Shown here piece by piece: positions 55,519 through 64,000 of a stretch of 64,000 nucleotides of DNA. Under the pieces are notes generated by a model that was not told the origin of the DNA, searched no databases, and saw only the letters and a list, made by a program, of their open reading frames with translations. Numbering within the stretch: the first letter of the stretch is position 1; the number at the start of each line of letters is the position of its first letter. The stretch covers positions 496,001 through 560,000 of the forward strand of contig NZ_JANAVZ010000001.1 in assembly GCF_025195095.1 (NCBI RefSeq). Reading direction: 5' to 3'. The translations under genes were made by a program, and so were the position numbers. Source of the DNA: Paracoccus maritimus. Lineage in GTDB: Bacteria; Pseudomonadota; Alphaproteobacteria; Rhodobacterales; Rhodobacteraceae.

Positions 55519-55560
55519 TCTGAACGCCCCGTTCCTGCGCGCATTTGCCTGATCCCACAG

Positions 55561-55585
55561 CCCCGCCGCCATCATCGCGGCGGGG
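55561..55585 (+). terminator. Hairpin after the aminotransferase gene
   Basis: CCCCGCCGC at 55561-55569 pairs with GCGGCGGGG at 55577-55585 over a 7-base loop, 42 bases after the stop codon. No strong T-run follows. The remaining ~200 bases before the nitrilase gene show no other recognised element. Confidence 0.55.
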
Positions 55586-55783
55586 TGCCGTGTTTCAGGG
55601 ACGCAGCGGCCTTGGCGGAACGGGATGGGTTCGGGCGGTGTTGCATCGTCGGCCGAGATCGCCGCTGTCCCGCCCCACAACGGCGCTTGAGACGGCGGCC
55701 GGCAAGAACTAGCGTCATCAAATCGACGCATGAACACGTCCCGGCGGTCGCAACGCGCGAGACGAAACTGGAGAAGAACGAAA

Positions 55784-56776
55784 ATGACACCCTTCGCGAT
55801 TGCCGGCATCCAGATGCATGTCGATGCGCTGCACTCGAATGTCGAGGCGATGCTGCACCGCGTCGATATCCTGATGGCCCGGTTTCCCTGGACCCAGATG
55901 GCGCTATTCAGCGAACTGGCGCCCTATGGTCCCCTGCATCGCTATGCCCAGCCCTTCCCGAACGAGGCGCTTGAGCGGTTCCAGGAAAAGGCCCGGCAAT
56001 ACAAGCTGTGGCTGATCCCCGGCTCGATGTTTCAGAAGCTTCAGGACGGGCGGATCATGAACACTTCGGTGGTGATCAACCCCGAGGGCGAGATCGTGTC
56101 CACCTACGACAAGATGTTTCCGTTCCGGCCCTACGAGGAAGGCATCTCGGCAGGCACCGAGTTCTGCATCTTCGACGTGCCCGAGGTGGGCCGTTTCGGC
56201 CTGTCGATCTGCTATGATATCTGGTTCCCCGAAACGACCCGCCAACTGACCAGCCAGGGCGTCGAGGTGCTGCTGCACCCCGTCCTGACAGGCACGACGG
56301 ACCGCGATGCCGAGCTGGCCATCGCGCGGGCGACGGCGGCACAGTTCCAGTGCTATGTCTTCGATGTGAACGGACTGGGCGCTGGCGGCGTCGGCAAGTC
56401 ACTGGTCGTGGACCCGTCTTCGCTGGTCCTGCATCAGTCTGCGGGGCAGGAAGACATTTTCCCCATCGAGGTCGATCTGGAATTGGTTCGCCGTCAGCGC
56501 GAAACCGGCATGAAAGGCCTTGGGCAGGTGCTGAAAAGCTTTCGCGACCGGGACGCCGATTTCTCGGTCTATGACCGCGACAGCGGCGTTGACGCCTATC
56601 TGAAGACGCTGGGTCCGCTGGTGACGCCGGTACAGGGTTCCGCGGCCGGACTGCAATCCACCGATCCCCGCACCGCGCTGGAGAACGCCGATCAGACGCG
56701 GGTCGAGGCCTTCGGCCGTGCCGGATATCGCGATAATCTGGCGCCCTTCCCGCTGGCGCAGGGCACAAAGGAATGA
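55784..56776 (+). CDS. Carbon-nitrogen hydrolase (nitrilase superfamily)
   Basis: This is a predicted amidase or carbamoyl-amidase. From ATG 55784 (GGAGAAG just ahead) it is 330 residues with the catalytic triad E44 (LFSELAPYG), K110 (STYDKMFPF) and C143 (SICYDIWFPE). In polyamine metabolism relatives hydrolyse N-carbamoylputrescine, and others cleave amides. The context of a decarboxylase, aminotransferase and ligase makes an amide or carbamoyl polyamine derivative the likely substrate, but this is inference. An in-frame start at 55730 would add basic, unconserved residues. Confidence 0.88.
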   Translation: MTPFAIAGIQMHVDALHSNVEAMLHRVDILMARFPWTQMALFSELAPYGPLHRYAQPFPNEALERFQEKARQYKLWLIPGSMFQKLQDGRIMNTSVVINPEGEIVSTYDKMFPFRPYEEGISAGTEFCIFDVPEVGRFGLSICYDIWFPETTRQLTSQGVEVLLHPVLTGTTDRDAELAIARATAAQFQCYVFDVNGLGAGGVGKSLVVDPSSLVLHQSAGQEDIFPIEVDLELVRRQRETGMKGLGQVLKSFRDRDADFSVYDRDSGVDAYLKTLGPLVTPVQGSAAGLQSTDPRTALENADQTRVEAFGRAGYRDNLAPFPLAQGTKE

Positions 56777-56935
56777 TCCGCCGCGACGCGGGGGCAAGAC
56801 TGCGCCCTTGCGTCGCGCCCGGATGCGCGCAAGGCTGGCAGGGATGGAAACGGCAAGAACGACCTGCCGCAAGGTGCCATCGGGGCGCCCTGCGGACGGC
56901 TAAACAAAAAAACAATCAGGGAGAAGGAACCGCCA

Positions 56936-58387
56936 ATGCCCAAGAAGATGTTGAAGAACATTTCAGAGATCCGGCGCTATTTCCACACGAATCAGGACCC
57001 GATCTATTTCGTCTCGGCGACCAACTTCAACCTGCTGGGGATCGACGAGTGGGTGAAGAACTTCAAATATATCTGCTACATGGATTGCTTCGACGGCCGA
57101 CACCCTAACGTGTTCGTTCCCTCGGAAATGCCGCATGAGGAATTCCAGTCGATCGAGGATATCAACAACTATCTCCTTCAGCACAAGGAGGTCATCGACC
57201 TGGTCAAGCGGCGCGGCGGCAAGCCGAAATTCGTCTTCCTGATGTTCGACGAAAAGACCGAGATGCTGGTCAAGGAACTGGGCGGCGAGGTCTGGTTTCC
57301 CAAGGCGAAGCTGCGCGAGCGCTGCGACAACAAGATCGAGACGGTCCGGATCGGCAACAAGGCCGGCGTGCCGTCGGTTCCCAACACCCTGTCCGAGGTC
57401 AAGGACTACGCACATCTGAAGAAGGTCTGCGAAAAGGCCGGTCTGGGCAATGACCTGGTGCTTCAGTCGGCGTTCGGCGACAGCGGCCACACGACCTTCT
57501 TCATCAAGTCCGAGGCCGATTTCCGCAAGCACGAGCATGAGATCGTCGGACAGGGCGAGATCAAGATCATGAAGCGGATCGATTGTCGTGGGTCCGCGAT
57601 CGAGGGCTGCGTGACGCAGGCCGGAACCATCGTCGGTCCGCTGATGACCGAACTGGTGGGCTTCAAGGAACTGACCCCCTATCGCGGCGGCTGGTGCGGC
57701 AACGAGATCTTCGCGACATCATTCCCGCCCAAGGCGCGTCAGCAGGCGCGTGACTTGACGTTCAAGTTCGGTGAACAGCTGCGCAAGGAAGGCTATCGCG
57801 GCTATTTCGAACTGGACTTCCTGATCGACAAGAAGACCGGCGATCTGTGGCTGGGCGAGTTGAACCCGCGCATCACCGGTTGCAGTTCAATGACCAATCA
57901 CGCGGCATTCGCGCATGCAGATGCGCCGTTGTTCCTGTTCCACCTGCTGGCCTTCTCGAAAAAACCGTTCGAGCTGGATGTGGACGAGATCAATGCGCGG
58001 TGGGCAGACCCCGACATGATCGACAGCTGGTCGCAGATGGTGATCAAGCATACCGACGACAATGTCGACATCATCACCGATGCACCACAAAGCGGGATCT
58101 ACCGGATGCTCGAGGACGGGCGCGTCGTCTTCGACCGCTTTGATTACCACCGCCGCGCGGTCGAAAGCGAGAACGAGGCGTTCTTCCTGCGTATCTCGGG
58201 CGTCAATGACTATCGCTACGAGGGCGCCGATCTGGGCATCCTGGTGATGCGCGGCCGTTCGATGACCACCGGATTCAAGCTGACCGAGCGTGCGCAGAAA
58301 TGGATCCACGGCATCAAGAACGCGTATTCCGCCCGGCCGCTGCCTGCGGCACAGGCGCTGGAACCGCCCGCGTTCAAGATCATGTAG
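56936..58387 (+). CDS. ATP-grasp ligase (biotin carboxylase-like)
   Basis: The 483-residue protein of the ATP-grasp superfamily would join a carboxylate to an amine or other nucleophile through an acyl-phosphate. The N-terminal third is a pre-ATP-grasp domain. LVLQSAFGDSGHTTFFI near 181 and IKIMKRIDCRGSAIEG near 208 lie in the ATP-binding part. FELDFLIDKKTGDLWLGELNPRITGCSSM near 287-315 carries the Mg-binding Glu and Asn. It is often annotated loosely as biotin carboxylase, but nothing suggests biotin. The C45 hydrolase gene begins 8 bp later, so the two are a functional pair. Confidence 0.82.
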   Translation: MPKKMLKNISEIRRYFHTNQDPIYFVSATNFNLLGIDEWVKNFKYICYMDCFDGRHPNVFVPSEMPHEEFQSIEDINNYLLQHKEVIDLVKRRGGKPKFVFLMFDEKTEMLVKELGGEVWFPKAKLRERCDNKIETVRIGNKAGVPSVPNTLSEVKDYAHLKKVCEKAGLGNDLVLQSAFGDSGHTTFFIKSEADFRKHEHEIVGQGEIKIMKRIDCRGSAIEGCVTQAGTIVGPLMTELVGFKELTPYRGGWCGNEIFATSFPPKARQQARDLTFKFGEQLRKEGYRGYFELDFLIDKKTGDLWLGELNPRITGCSSMTNHAAFAHADAPLFLFHLLAFSKKPFELDVDEINARWADPDMIDSWSQMVIKHTDDNVDIITDAPQSGIYRMLEDGRVVFDRFDYHRRAVESENEAFFLRISGVNDYRYEGADLGILVMRGRSMTTGFKLTERAQKWIHGIKNAYSARPLPAAQALEPPAFKIM

Positions 58388-58395
58388 CAGGTTTC

Positions 58396-59391
58396 ATGTC
58401 GCTGCATTTCAAAGCGATCAGCGAAGACGAACCCGGCCCCATATGGGCCGGGCTTTTCCGTGCATTCTGGCCATCCTACCGGCGATGGTGGGCCTCGGAA
58501 GGGGTGACCGGGCGACCGACCTATCGCGAATGCCGCCTGGCGCTCAAGGCTCACATGCCCGAGATCCTGCCCCTCTATGAACAGCTTTGCGAGCTTGCGG
58601 GGGGCGGTGACAGCCAGGCGCGGTTTCTCAGCTTCTTTTGTCCGCCGCGCTATCTGTCGGGCTGCAGTCAGGCGATCTGGCAGGGCGAACGCCCGCTGCT
58701 GGTCAGGAACTACGATTACAGCCCGTCCGCGTTCGATGCGATCCTTCTGTCCACCAGCTGGCAAGGCCGGCGCGTCATCGGGATGAGCGATGGCATGTTC
58801 GGCCTTATCGACGGAATGAACGATGCTGGGCTGTGCCTGTCGCTGACTTTCGGCGGGCGACGCGAGGTGGGTGAGGGGTTCGGGATCCCGCTGATCCTGC
58901 GCTATATCCTGCAAACCTGCGAAACGCTGGAAGAGGCGGCAGCGGTGCTGAAGCGCGTACCCTGCCACATGAGCTATAACGTGACGGTTCTGGACCGGCA
59001 CCGGCGATACATCACGGCCTATCTGACGCCCGACAGGCCGACGATAATCTCGATCACTCCGGTTGCGACGAACCATCAGGAACGGGTGGAGTGGTCCAGC
59101 CACGCCCGGTTCACCGCCACGGTCGAACGTCAGCGTTTCCTGCTGAACCGGCTGACCATGCACCCCGAGACACAGGATCGCTTCATTGGCGTGTTCCTGC
59201 GCCCACCCTTGTATTCCACGGCCTTCGCCTCTGGCTTCGGCACGCTTTACACCGCTGCCTACATGCCGGCCGAGGGGCGGATGCAGGTCTGGTGGCCACA
59301 GCATGTCTGGACCCACAGTTTCGATGCGTTCAACAGCGGGTCGCAGTTCATCCTGATCCCCGATGCCGTCCCGCCGACTGCCGTGTACTGA
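58396..59391 (+). CDS. C45-family Ntn-hydrolase (acyltransferase/amidohydrolase)
   Basis: This is a self-processing N-terminal-nucleophile enzyme of the family that includes isopenicillin-N acyltransferase. The 331-residue product has an 89-residue N-terminal segment and then the cleavage and nucleophile site YLSGC90SQAIWQGERPLLVRNYDY. The family's Arg-Asn-x-Asp segment lies just after, and FGLIDGMNDAGLCLSLTFGG is near 135. It would cleave or form amides of small amines. It is 8 bp downstream of the ATP-grasp gene. ATG 58396 was preferred over a frame extending into that gene. Confidence 0.83.
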   Translation: MSLHFKAISEDEPGPIWAGLFRAFWPSYRRWWASEGVTGRPTYRECRLALKAHMPEILPLYEQLCELAGGGDSQARFLSFFCPPRYLSGCSQAIWQGERPLLVRNYDYSPSAFDAILLSTSWQGRRVIGMSDGMFGLIDGMNDAGLCLSLTFGGRREVGEGFGIPLILRYILQTCETLEEAAAVLKRVPCHMSYNVTVLDRHRRYITAYLTPDRPTIISITPVATNHQERVEWSSHARFTATVERQRFLLNRLTMHPETQDRFIGVFLRPPLYSTAFASGFGTLYTAAYMPAEGRMQVWWPQHVWTHSFDAFNSGSQFILIPDAVPPTAVY

Positions 59392-59410
59392 CCGCGCCGG
59401 GTCGCGTTGG

Positions 59411-59884
59411 TCATTCGCATTGCCCCATCGCGGTGTCGAATGGCTGGTCGGTCGGGGTCAGCGCGCCGCTATCTATCTGGATCGGCCTGTATGGCGGTGC
59501 GTCCTGAATCGCGGGTTGAACCTGTGTCAGGCGATAGCAGCCCTGATAGACGGTGGTCGTGCCATCGGTCGTCGTGGCGCGCAGCGCGACCGGCACCGAC
59601 GAATGGATCGACCCTGCAGCCCCTTCGCTGGTCGCCTCGCCGATCCGAAGTTCGACGGCCTCGGTGTTCGCGTATCCATCGCGAAACTCTTCGTAGGCCG
59701 GGGCGGTGCTTTCCGAGAAATAGCTCCAGCCGCGCAGATATTCCTGCCGGTCGATCGCGTTGTATAACGATGTGACCACACGCTCGGCCGAAGAACGATC
59801 ATCTATGAAAGGATCGGTCGCAGGGGCGGCAATCGCCGGAGCCGCGGCGGCCAGCCCGATCCCAAGAACCAGAAGGCGCATCAT
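59411..59884 (-). CDS. Secreted hypothetical protein
   Basis: This 157-residue protein has a signal peptide (about residues 1-19, cleavage after AIA) and a small mixed alpha/beta domain. It contains VVTSLYNAIDRQEYLRGWSYFS near 36 and one Cys in YQGCYRLTQ with another at the C-terminus, which could form a disulfide. The helix-then-strands layout suggests an NTF2-like fold, without certainty. No family is recognised. It converges on the C45 gene and is downstream of cobF on the same strand (65 bp). Confidence 0.65.
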   Translation of the reverse strand: MMRLLVLGIGLAAAAPAIAAPATDPFIDDRSSAERVVTSLYNAIDRQEYLRGWSYFSESTAPAYEEFRDGYANTEAVELRIGEATSEGAAGSIHSSVPVALRATTTDGTTTVYQGCYRLTQVQPAIQDAPPYRPIQIDSGALTPTDQPFDTAMGQCE

Positions 59885-59949
59885 GGTGGATTTCCTTTCC
59901 GTCAGCCCGAAAGCCTATTCGAACGCGCATCCCTGTCAGGACGTTCCGG

Positions 59950-60696
59950 TCAGGCCCGGCGCAGCAGATAGATATCCATGATCCAGCCATGCGCCGCGCG
60001 GGCTGTGGCACGCGTCCGTGCGATCCTTGGACCGCATTCGGGCAAGGGTCCGTGATCCAGGATTTGTTGCGGCATGCCAAGAAATGCCCCCCACCAGATA
60101 TGCAGGTCGTCGGGGGGCAGGGTCAGGAAGGCACAGCCGCCGTCCAGCATGACCGCCAGAGTGTCCGCGCCCTCGGGCCAGCCATGGTCGCGCAGGCGAC
60201 GGCCGGTGGTGATCTGAACCGGCGCGCCGATTTGGTTCAGGGGTATCGCATGGGCGGCGCATAGTGCCTGAATGGCGGTGATGCCGGGTATGACGCGGCG
60301 CGTGACCGGCAGGCGCAGCCGGTCGGCGATGCGCAGCGTGCTGTCGTACAAAGCCGGATCGCCCCAGACCAGCAGCGCCACCCGGCCCGAAAGGTCGGGA
60401 AGATGCGCGGTGATCTGGTCCTGCCACGCGACCGCGATGGCATCGTGCCAACGCTCCACCGCTTGAAAATAGTCGGGGTCGTCGCTGTCGCGACGCGGCA
60501 GGGGAAATTCGACGATTCCCGTGCGCGGCCCGGCATGGCGATCACAGATCGACCGCCGCAGTCCGGCCAGATCCTCTTTTCCCGCGTCCTTCAGTGGGAT
60601 CAGGATCAGATCGGCGGCGGCGATCTCGGACGCCGCTGCCAGTGTCAGGTGATCGGGGTTGCCGGTGCCGATGCCGATCAGGGTCAGTGTGATCAT
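59950..60696 (-). CDS. cobF: Precorrin-6A synthase (deacetylating)
   Basis: CobF methylates C1 of precorrin-5 and releases acetate, a step specific to the aerobic pathway. The 248-residue product has the tetrapyrrole methylase fold: an N-terminal LIGIGTGNPDHLTLAA, a VALLVWGDPALYDSTLRI loop near 110 and RRVIPGITAIQALCAAHA near 132. It lies 22 bp downstream of the cbiM-type gene and is probably under the same riboswitch. Confidence 0.93.
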   Translation of the reverse strand: MITLTLIGIGTGNPDHLTLAAASEIAAADLILIPLKDAGKEDLAGLRRSICDRHAGPRTGIVEFPLPRRDSDDPDYFQAVERWHDAIAVAWQDQITAHLPDLSGRVALLVWGDPALYDSTLRIADRLRLPVTRRVIPGITAIQALCAAHAIPLNQIGAPVQITTGRRLRDHGWPEGADTLAVMLDGGCAFLTLPPDDLHIWWGAFLGMPQQILDHGPLPECGPRIARTRATARAAHGWIMDIYLLRRA

Positions 60697-60718
60697 GGCC
60701 GGCGGCGCCCCGTTTCGA

Positions 60719-61384
60719 TCAGGCGTATAGGCGCGGTGTCACCAGGCCGCTGTCGCGCAGCCCGCGCAATGATTTGGCGCCTGCCAGCACAGCCAGATCG
60801 ACCAGCGGCTCGATCAGGACGACCAGCATGTAAGCCGCGCCGAAAGTCGCGATTCCATCGATCCCGGCCAGTCCCTGACCGTAGATCGCCCAGAACGCGA
60901 CCCACAGGACCACGCCCCCCTGATAAGCCGTGGACAACGCCAGCGCCTGACCATAGCGCAGATCGACATAGGGCGTGCCGGGCGCGATGATCCTGGAGGC
61001 CAGTGCCTGCAATGCGAACAGCGGCACCAGCAGCGTGGTCAGGTTCATGCCGTATTGCGGCAGGTCGAACGGCGCGAAAAACAGCCCCTGCACCAGCAGC
61101 CCCAGCGCCAGTCCGATCGCGGCGGGGGCCGGGCCGAAGATCAGGAACAGTGTCGATCCAAGGATGAAGTGCACCTCGGAGACACCGACCGGGAAATGCG
61201 GCAGGATCTCGAAGAACGCGAAGACCAGCGCGGTTGCGATCGCGCCGCGCATCAGCAGCGACGCCGGACCGCGTTCGCGCAGCGCGTCCCATGCCAGTTT
61301 CATCGTATATGCGCCCGCGCCGGCCGCGGTCGCATAGCTGAGCAGGATCTTGGCGCCGTTGACGACGCCGGGTTCGATATGCAT
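60719..61384 (-). CDS. cbiM: CbiM-type energy-coupling factor permease (cobalt uptake)
   Basis: This is the predicted substrate-specific component of a cobalt transporter. The 221-residue product starts MHIEPGVV, matching the CbiM N-terminus whose metal-binding His lies near the start, followed by about six helices including FPVGVSEVHFILGSTLFLIFGP. AAGGAG precedes the start. It has no CbiN, CbiQ or CbiO neighbours in the window, so it either works alone or borrows them. It is preceded by a cobalamin riboswitch, so it should be shut off when cobalamin is plentiful. Confidence 0.85.
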   Translation of the reverse strand: MHIEPGVVNGAKILLSYATAAGAGAYTMKLAWDALRERGPASLLMRGAIATALVFAFFEILPHFPVGVSEVHFILGSTLFLIFGPAPAAIGLALGLLVQGLFFAPFDLPQYGMNLTTLLVPLFALQALASRIIAPGTPYVDLRYGQALALSTAYQGGVVLWVAFWAIYGQGLAGIDGIATFGAAYMLVVLIEPLVDLAVLAGAKSLRGLRDSGLVTPRLYA

Positions 61385-61433
61385 GTCTTTCTCCTTTGCC
61401 GTCATCCCCGACGGCATCTGGTTGCGTGCTGAG

Positions 61434-61624
61434 GGCCGGTTTCCTGGCTTGCGGGTCGATGCGTGAGGTTCGGCCTTCCCGGCCCCTTCGGGCCAGTGGC
61501 GATGTCGAACCACGCTCGCCGCATACAGTCGCGGGGGCGGCTGGGGCTTCGGGCGCCGCGATTTGGTCCGCCCTTCCCCATTCCCGATTAAGCCCGACGC
61601 TTTCCTGCGTCTGTCGGGCACCGA
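61434..61624 (-). promoter_or_regulatory. Cobalamin riboswitch
   Basis: Read leftward, the RNA shows the B12-box hallmarks in order: GGTGCCC (near 61616), a TAATCGGGAA-type element, GCCGCCCCCGCGACTGTA, a CACTGGCCCG stem, GGGAAGG, and the 3' AAGCCAGGAAACCGGC box near 61435-61450. Its 3' end is about 50 bases ahead of the cbiM-type start codon and it begins just after cobB. Binding of cobalamin would repress the downstream cbiM-cobF transcript. Confidence 0.9.
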
Positions 61625-61660
61625 TCAGAATGTCAGATAGACGGCAAAGCCTGCCTGCGG

Positions 61661-62992
61661 TCAAGCCTTCTGCGCCCCGGCGATCAGGTGAAAGAACGTG
61701 CCGGTGACATGGCCCCCGTCCGACGTGGCGCGATAGGATCCGGTCTCGGGCAAAACCGTGCCGTTGGCGTCGCGGATCTGTGCCAAAGGCGCATCCGGTT
61801 GCGACAGGATCGAGGCATAGTGAAACTCGTGTCCGCGCAGCGCCAGAGTTTGCGCCAGACCCGGAAACGGGGCCACAAGGTTGGCATGGCGATAGCCCAG
61901 ATGCATCCGGCGTTTCTGATAGCTGGTTTCCAGACCAAGCAATCCGGTCATCTGGTGCCGCAGGCCTGCCGCATCGACCAGCCCGGCCCCCAGAACCATG
62001 TAGCCACCGCATTCGCCATGCACAGGCCGGGTTTGCGCAAACTTCGCCAGGCCCATTCTGAACCCCTGCGCGGCGGCGATGCGGCCCGCGTGCAGTTCCG
62101 GATAACCTCCGGGCAGCCAGCATGCATCCGCGCCGGGATCCGGAGGCTCGTCCGCCAGCGGCGAGAACGGCAGGATCGTCGCGCCCTGGCGGCGCCATTC
62201 CGCGATCAGATGCGGATAGACGAAGCTGAAGGCCGCATCACGGGCAAGCGCAATCCGCTGGCCCGGCGGGGGCAGCGGGCGATGCGGGGTGGAGGGGGGC
62301 AGGGCGCGTGCGGCGGCCGCCGCGACGATGCGGTCAATATCGCAATGGGCCGCGATGAAGTCGCCGGCGCGCTGCAGGATATCGTCCAGACCGGCGGTTT
62401 CCTCGGCCTGCACAAGGCCCAGATGGCGCTCGGGCAGATCGATATTGCCCTGCCGGGGCAGCACGCCCAGAACCGCGATACCCGCCGCCTGCATGCCCTC
62501 GCGGATCAGCGCCTCGTGCCGCACCGACGCGACGCGGTTCAGAACCACGCCCGCGAATGGCAGATCCGGCCGCAGCGAGGCAAAGCCTCGTGCCACCGCC
62601 GCTGCCGATTGCGCCTGACCGGACACGTCAAGGATCAGGACCACCGGCCACCCCATCAGCGCCGCGATCTCGGCGCTGGCGCCGATGCCGGTCTCGCCCG
62701 GTTGCGCGACCCCGTCGAACAGACCCATCGACCCCTCGGCCAGCGCAAGATCGGCATCATCCGCCAGCGCCACATGAGATGTGATCTGCGCGGCACCCAT
62801 TGCCCATGAGTCGAGATTGAACGAGGCGCGACCCGATGCTGCCAGATGAAAGGCCGGGTCGATATAGTCCGGGCCCGACTTGAACGGCTGCACCGACAGG
62901 CCGCGCGCCCTCAGCGCGGTCAGCAGCCCCAGCATCAGCGTGGTCTTGCCGGTTCCCGAGGCCGGCGCCGATATCATCAGCCCCGGCGTCAT
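61661..62992 (-). CDS. cobB: Hydrogenobyrinate a,c-diamide synthase
   Basis: CobB amidates the a and c side chains of hydrogenobyrinic acid using glutamine and ATP. The 443-residue product has the P-loop [18 protein letters not shown] at the start, [11 protein letters not shown] near 40, and the C-terminal glutaminase with nucleophile Cys in [11 protein letters not shown] near 330. It overlaps cobM by ATGA and is 36 bp before the riboswitch. Confidence 0.95.
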   Translation of the reverse strand: MTPGLMISAPASGTGKTTLMLGLLTALRARGLSVQPFKSGPDYIDPAFHLAASGRASFNLDSWAMGAAQITSHVALADDADLALAEGSMGLFDGVAQPGETGIGASAEIAALMGWPVVLILDVSGQAQSAAAVARGFASLRPDLPFAGVVLNRVASVRHEALIREGMQAAGIAVLGVLPRQGNIDLPERHLGLVQAEETAGLDDILQRAGDFIAAHCDIDRIVAAAAARALPPSTPHRPLPPPGQRIALARDAAFSFVYPHLIAEWRRQGATILPFSPLADEPPDPGADACWLPGGYPELHAGRIAAAQGFRMGLAKFAQTRPVHGECGGYMVLGAGLVDAAGLRHQMTGLLGLETSYQKRRMHLGYRHANLVAPFPGLAQTLALRGHEFHYASILSQPDAPLAQIRDANGTVLPETGSYRATSDGGHVTGTFFHLIAGAQKA

Positions 62993-63762
62993 TCGGAAAA
63001 ACGCGGGCTGGGGCCGACCGGGCGATACCTGCGGTCGTAATCGGCGGCGTAAAGGCGGCTTTCATCAAATCCTTCTGCCGCCAGCGCGTGGCCGACAAGG
63101 ATCAGGGCGGTCCGATCGATGCCCTGTGCCCGATCGGCGATGGTTTCAAGTGTCGCGCGGATCGCCCGCTGGTCGGGCCAGCTTGCCCGCCAGATCACAG
63201 CGGCAGGGCAGCCCGGTCCGAAATGGGGTGTCAATTCGGACACGACGCGGTCCAGCGCATGAATGGACAGATGGATCGCCAGCGTCGCGCCGGTTCTGGC
63301 AAAATTCGCCAATGTCTCGGCCTCGGGCATCGATGTGGCGCGTCCCTGCGTTCGCGTCAGAACGACCGATTGCGCGATGCCGGGCAGCGTCAGTTCGGTC
63401 TGCAGCAGGGCGGCTGCGGCGGCGAAGGCGGGGACGCCGGGCGTGACCTGGCAGGGAATGCCCAGATCGCGCAGCCGTCGCAGTTGTTCGCCCATCGCGG
63501 ACCAGATCGACAGATCGCCCGAATGCAGCCGGGCGACATCCTGGCCTGCTTCATCCGCCGCCCGAATCTCGGCAATGATCCGGTCGAGGCTGAGGGGGGC
63601 CGTATTCACGATCCGCGCGCCTTGCGGGCAGTGGGCAAGCAGCGCGTCGGGGACCAGCGATCCCGCGTAAAGGCAGACCGGGCAGGCGGCGATCAGGTCG
63701 CGCCCGCGCAGCGTGATCAGATCGGCGGCGCCGGGACCGGCACCGATGAAATGGACGGTCAT
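62989..63762 (-). CDS. cobM: Precorrin-4 C11-methyltransferase
   Basis: CobM methylates precorrin-4 at C11 with SAM. The 257-residue product has [18 protein letters not shown] at the start, LYAGSLVP near 33, [16 protein letters not shown] near 80 and [13 protein letters not shown] near 105, all typical of the CobM/CbiF methylases. ATG 63762 was chosen by the ATGA overlap with cobE. Its stop overlaps the cobB start, so the genes are co-translated. Confidence 0.95.
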   Translation of the reverse strand: MTVHFIGAGPGAADLITLRGRDLIAACPVCLYAGSLVPDALLAHCPQGARIVNTAPLSLDRIIAEIRAADEAGQDVARLHSGDLSIWSAMGEQLRRLRDLGIPCQVTPGVPAFAAAAALLQTELTLPGIAQSVVLTRTQGRATSMPEAETLANFARTGATLAIHLSIHALDRVVSELTPHFGPGCPAAVIWRASWPDQRAIRATLETIADRAQGIDRTALILVGHALAAEGFDESRLYAADYDRRYRPVGPSPRFSE

Positions 63763-64000
63763 CGTGTTCCTTCGGGCTGGGATTCGGCAATGGCGGCGGT
63801 GGCGCTGCCGCAACGGCTGATGACGCGGGGGACCACGATCCGCGCGCCCGGACCGCATGCGGCCAGGGCGGCGGCCTCGGCCACCGATCCTGTCCGATGG
63901 GTCGCAAGGACGCGCGGGGACTGGCTGGGCGTCGTGATGCCTGCGACGGCGACCAGATGGAGGGGCCGTCCCAAGGCGGCGACCTCGGTCCGGCGGGCGT
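63759..64000 (-). CDS. cobE: CobE-type cobalamin biosynthesis protein (5' end outside window)
   Basis: Eighty codons are visible, open to the window edge. [32 protein letters not shown] and later [10 protein letters not shown] match the C-terminal part of the CobE/CbiG-C family, which aids the precorrin steps of the pathway. Its stop overlaps the cobM start (ATGA). A TTG at 63974 is not a believable start because the conserved reading continues upstream. Confidence 0.82.
   Translation of the reverse strand, partial: ARRTEVAALGRPLHLVAVAGITTPSQSPRVLATHRTGSVAEAAALAACGPGARIVVPRVISRCGSATAAIAESQPEGTR

Overview
The window is a high-GC, gene-dense chromosomal segment from an alphaproteobacterium. 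It most resembles the Rhodobacterales (Rhodobacteraceae/Paracoccaceae), probably Paracoccus or a close relative. The evidence is gene content and order: leuA beside mreBCD-mrdA-rodA, kpsF-lptC-lptA-lptB-hpf-ptsN, a PetP/PetR-type pair, and aerobic (CobF/CobM/CobB/CobE) cobalamin genes. This was read by eye and no database search was run. No rRNA, tRNA, CRISPR array or intact mobile element was recognised.

Layout. 1-7.5 kb: 3' end of leuA, then the rod-shape/elongasome operon mreB-mreC-mreD-mrdA-rodA, and a GhrA-type reductase. 7.5-13.2 kb: leftward DUF2062 gene, rsh (ppGpp), rpoZ and folK, then rightward NYN-domain and MFS genes. 13.2-13.6 kb: a scar with an IS3-type transposase tail. 13.6-22 kb: pyrG, secG, cobQ, ispH, GST, LysE, rnhA, a TRIC-type channel, truncated globin, queF. 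22-27 kb: ileS (with an internal stretch of foreign-looking codon use), an aldo/keto reductase and a glycosyltransferase-like gene. 27.3-33.3 kb: RNase D, kpsF, lptCAB, hpf, ptsN, a self-contained 62-codon gene, ilvE. 33.4-42.9 kb: PetP/PetR-like regulators, family 4 UDG, an RND efflux pair, a DsbD-N protein, YqgE and a TerC/DUF475 membrane protein.

43.1-50.6 kb is the first accessory-looking block. Three tightly packed leftward genes encode an FAD oxidoreductase fused to an acetoacetate-decarboxylase-like domain, a class III cyclase/ATPase/TPR-like giant, and a Crp/Fnr regulator. Divergent from them is a miniature tail-collar protein, preceded by a perfect palindrome of the form TGTG-N8-CACA, as expected for a CRP-type site.

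50.7-59.4 kb is the second: a polyamine-type cluster of basic amino-acid decarboxylase, XRE-cupin (PuuR-like) regulator, GABA-type aminotransferase, nitrilase-family amidohydrolase, ATP-grasp ligase and C45 Ntn-hydrolase. PuuR-like and PuuE-like members are present, while a GS-type PuuA ligase and a class I PuuD amidase are not. This suggests an alternative protect-transaminate-deprotect pathway for diamines.

59.9-64 kb holds the aerobic cobalamin genes cobE(partial)-cobM-cobB, then a cobalamin riboswitch controlling a lone CbiM-type permease and cobF.
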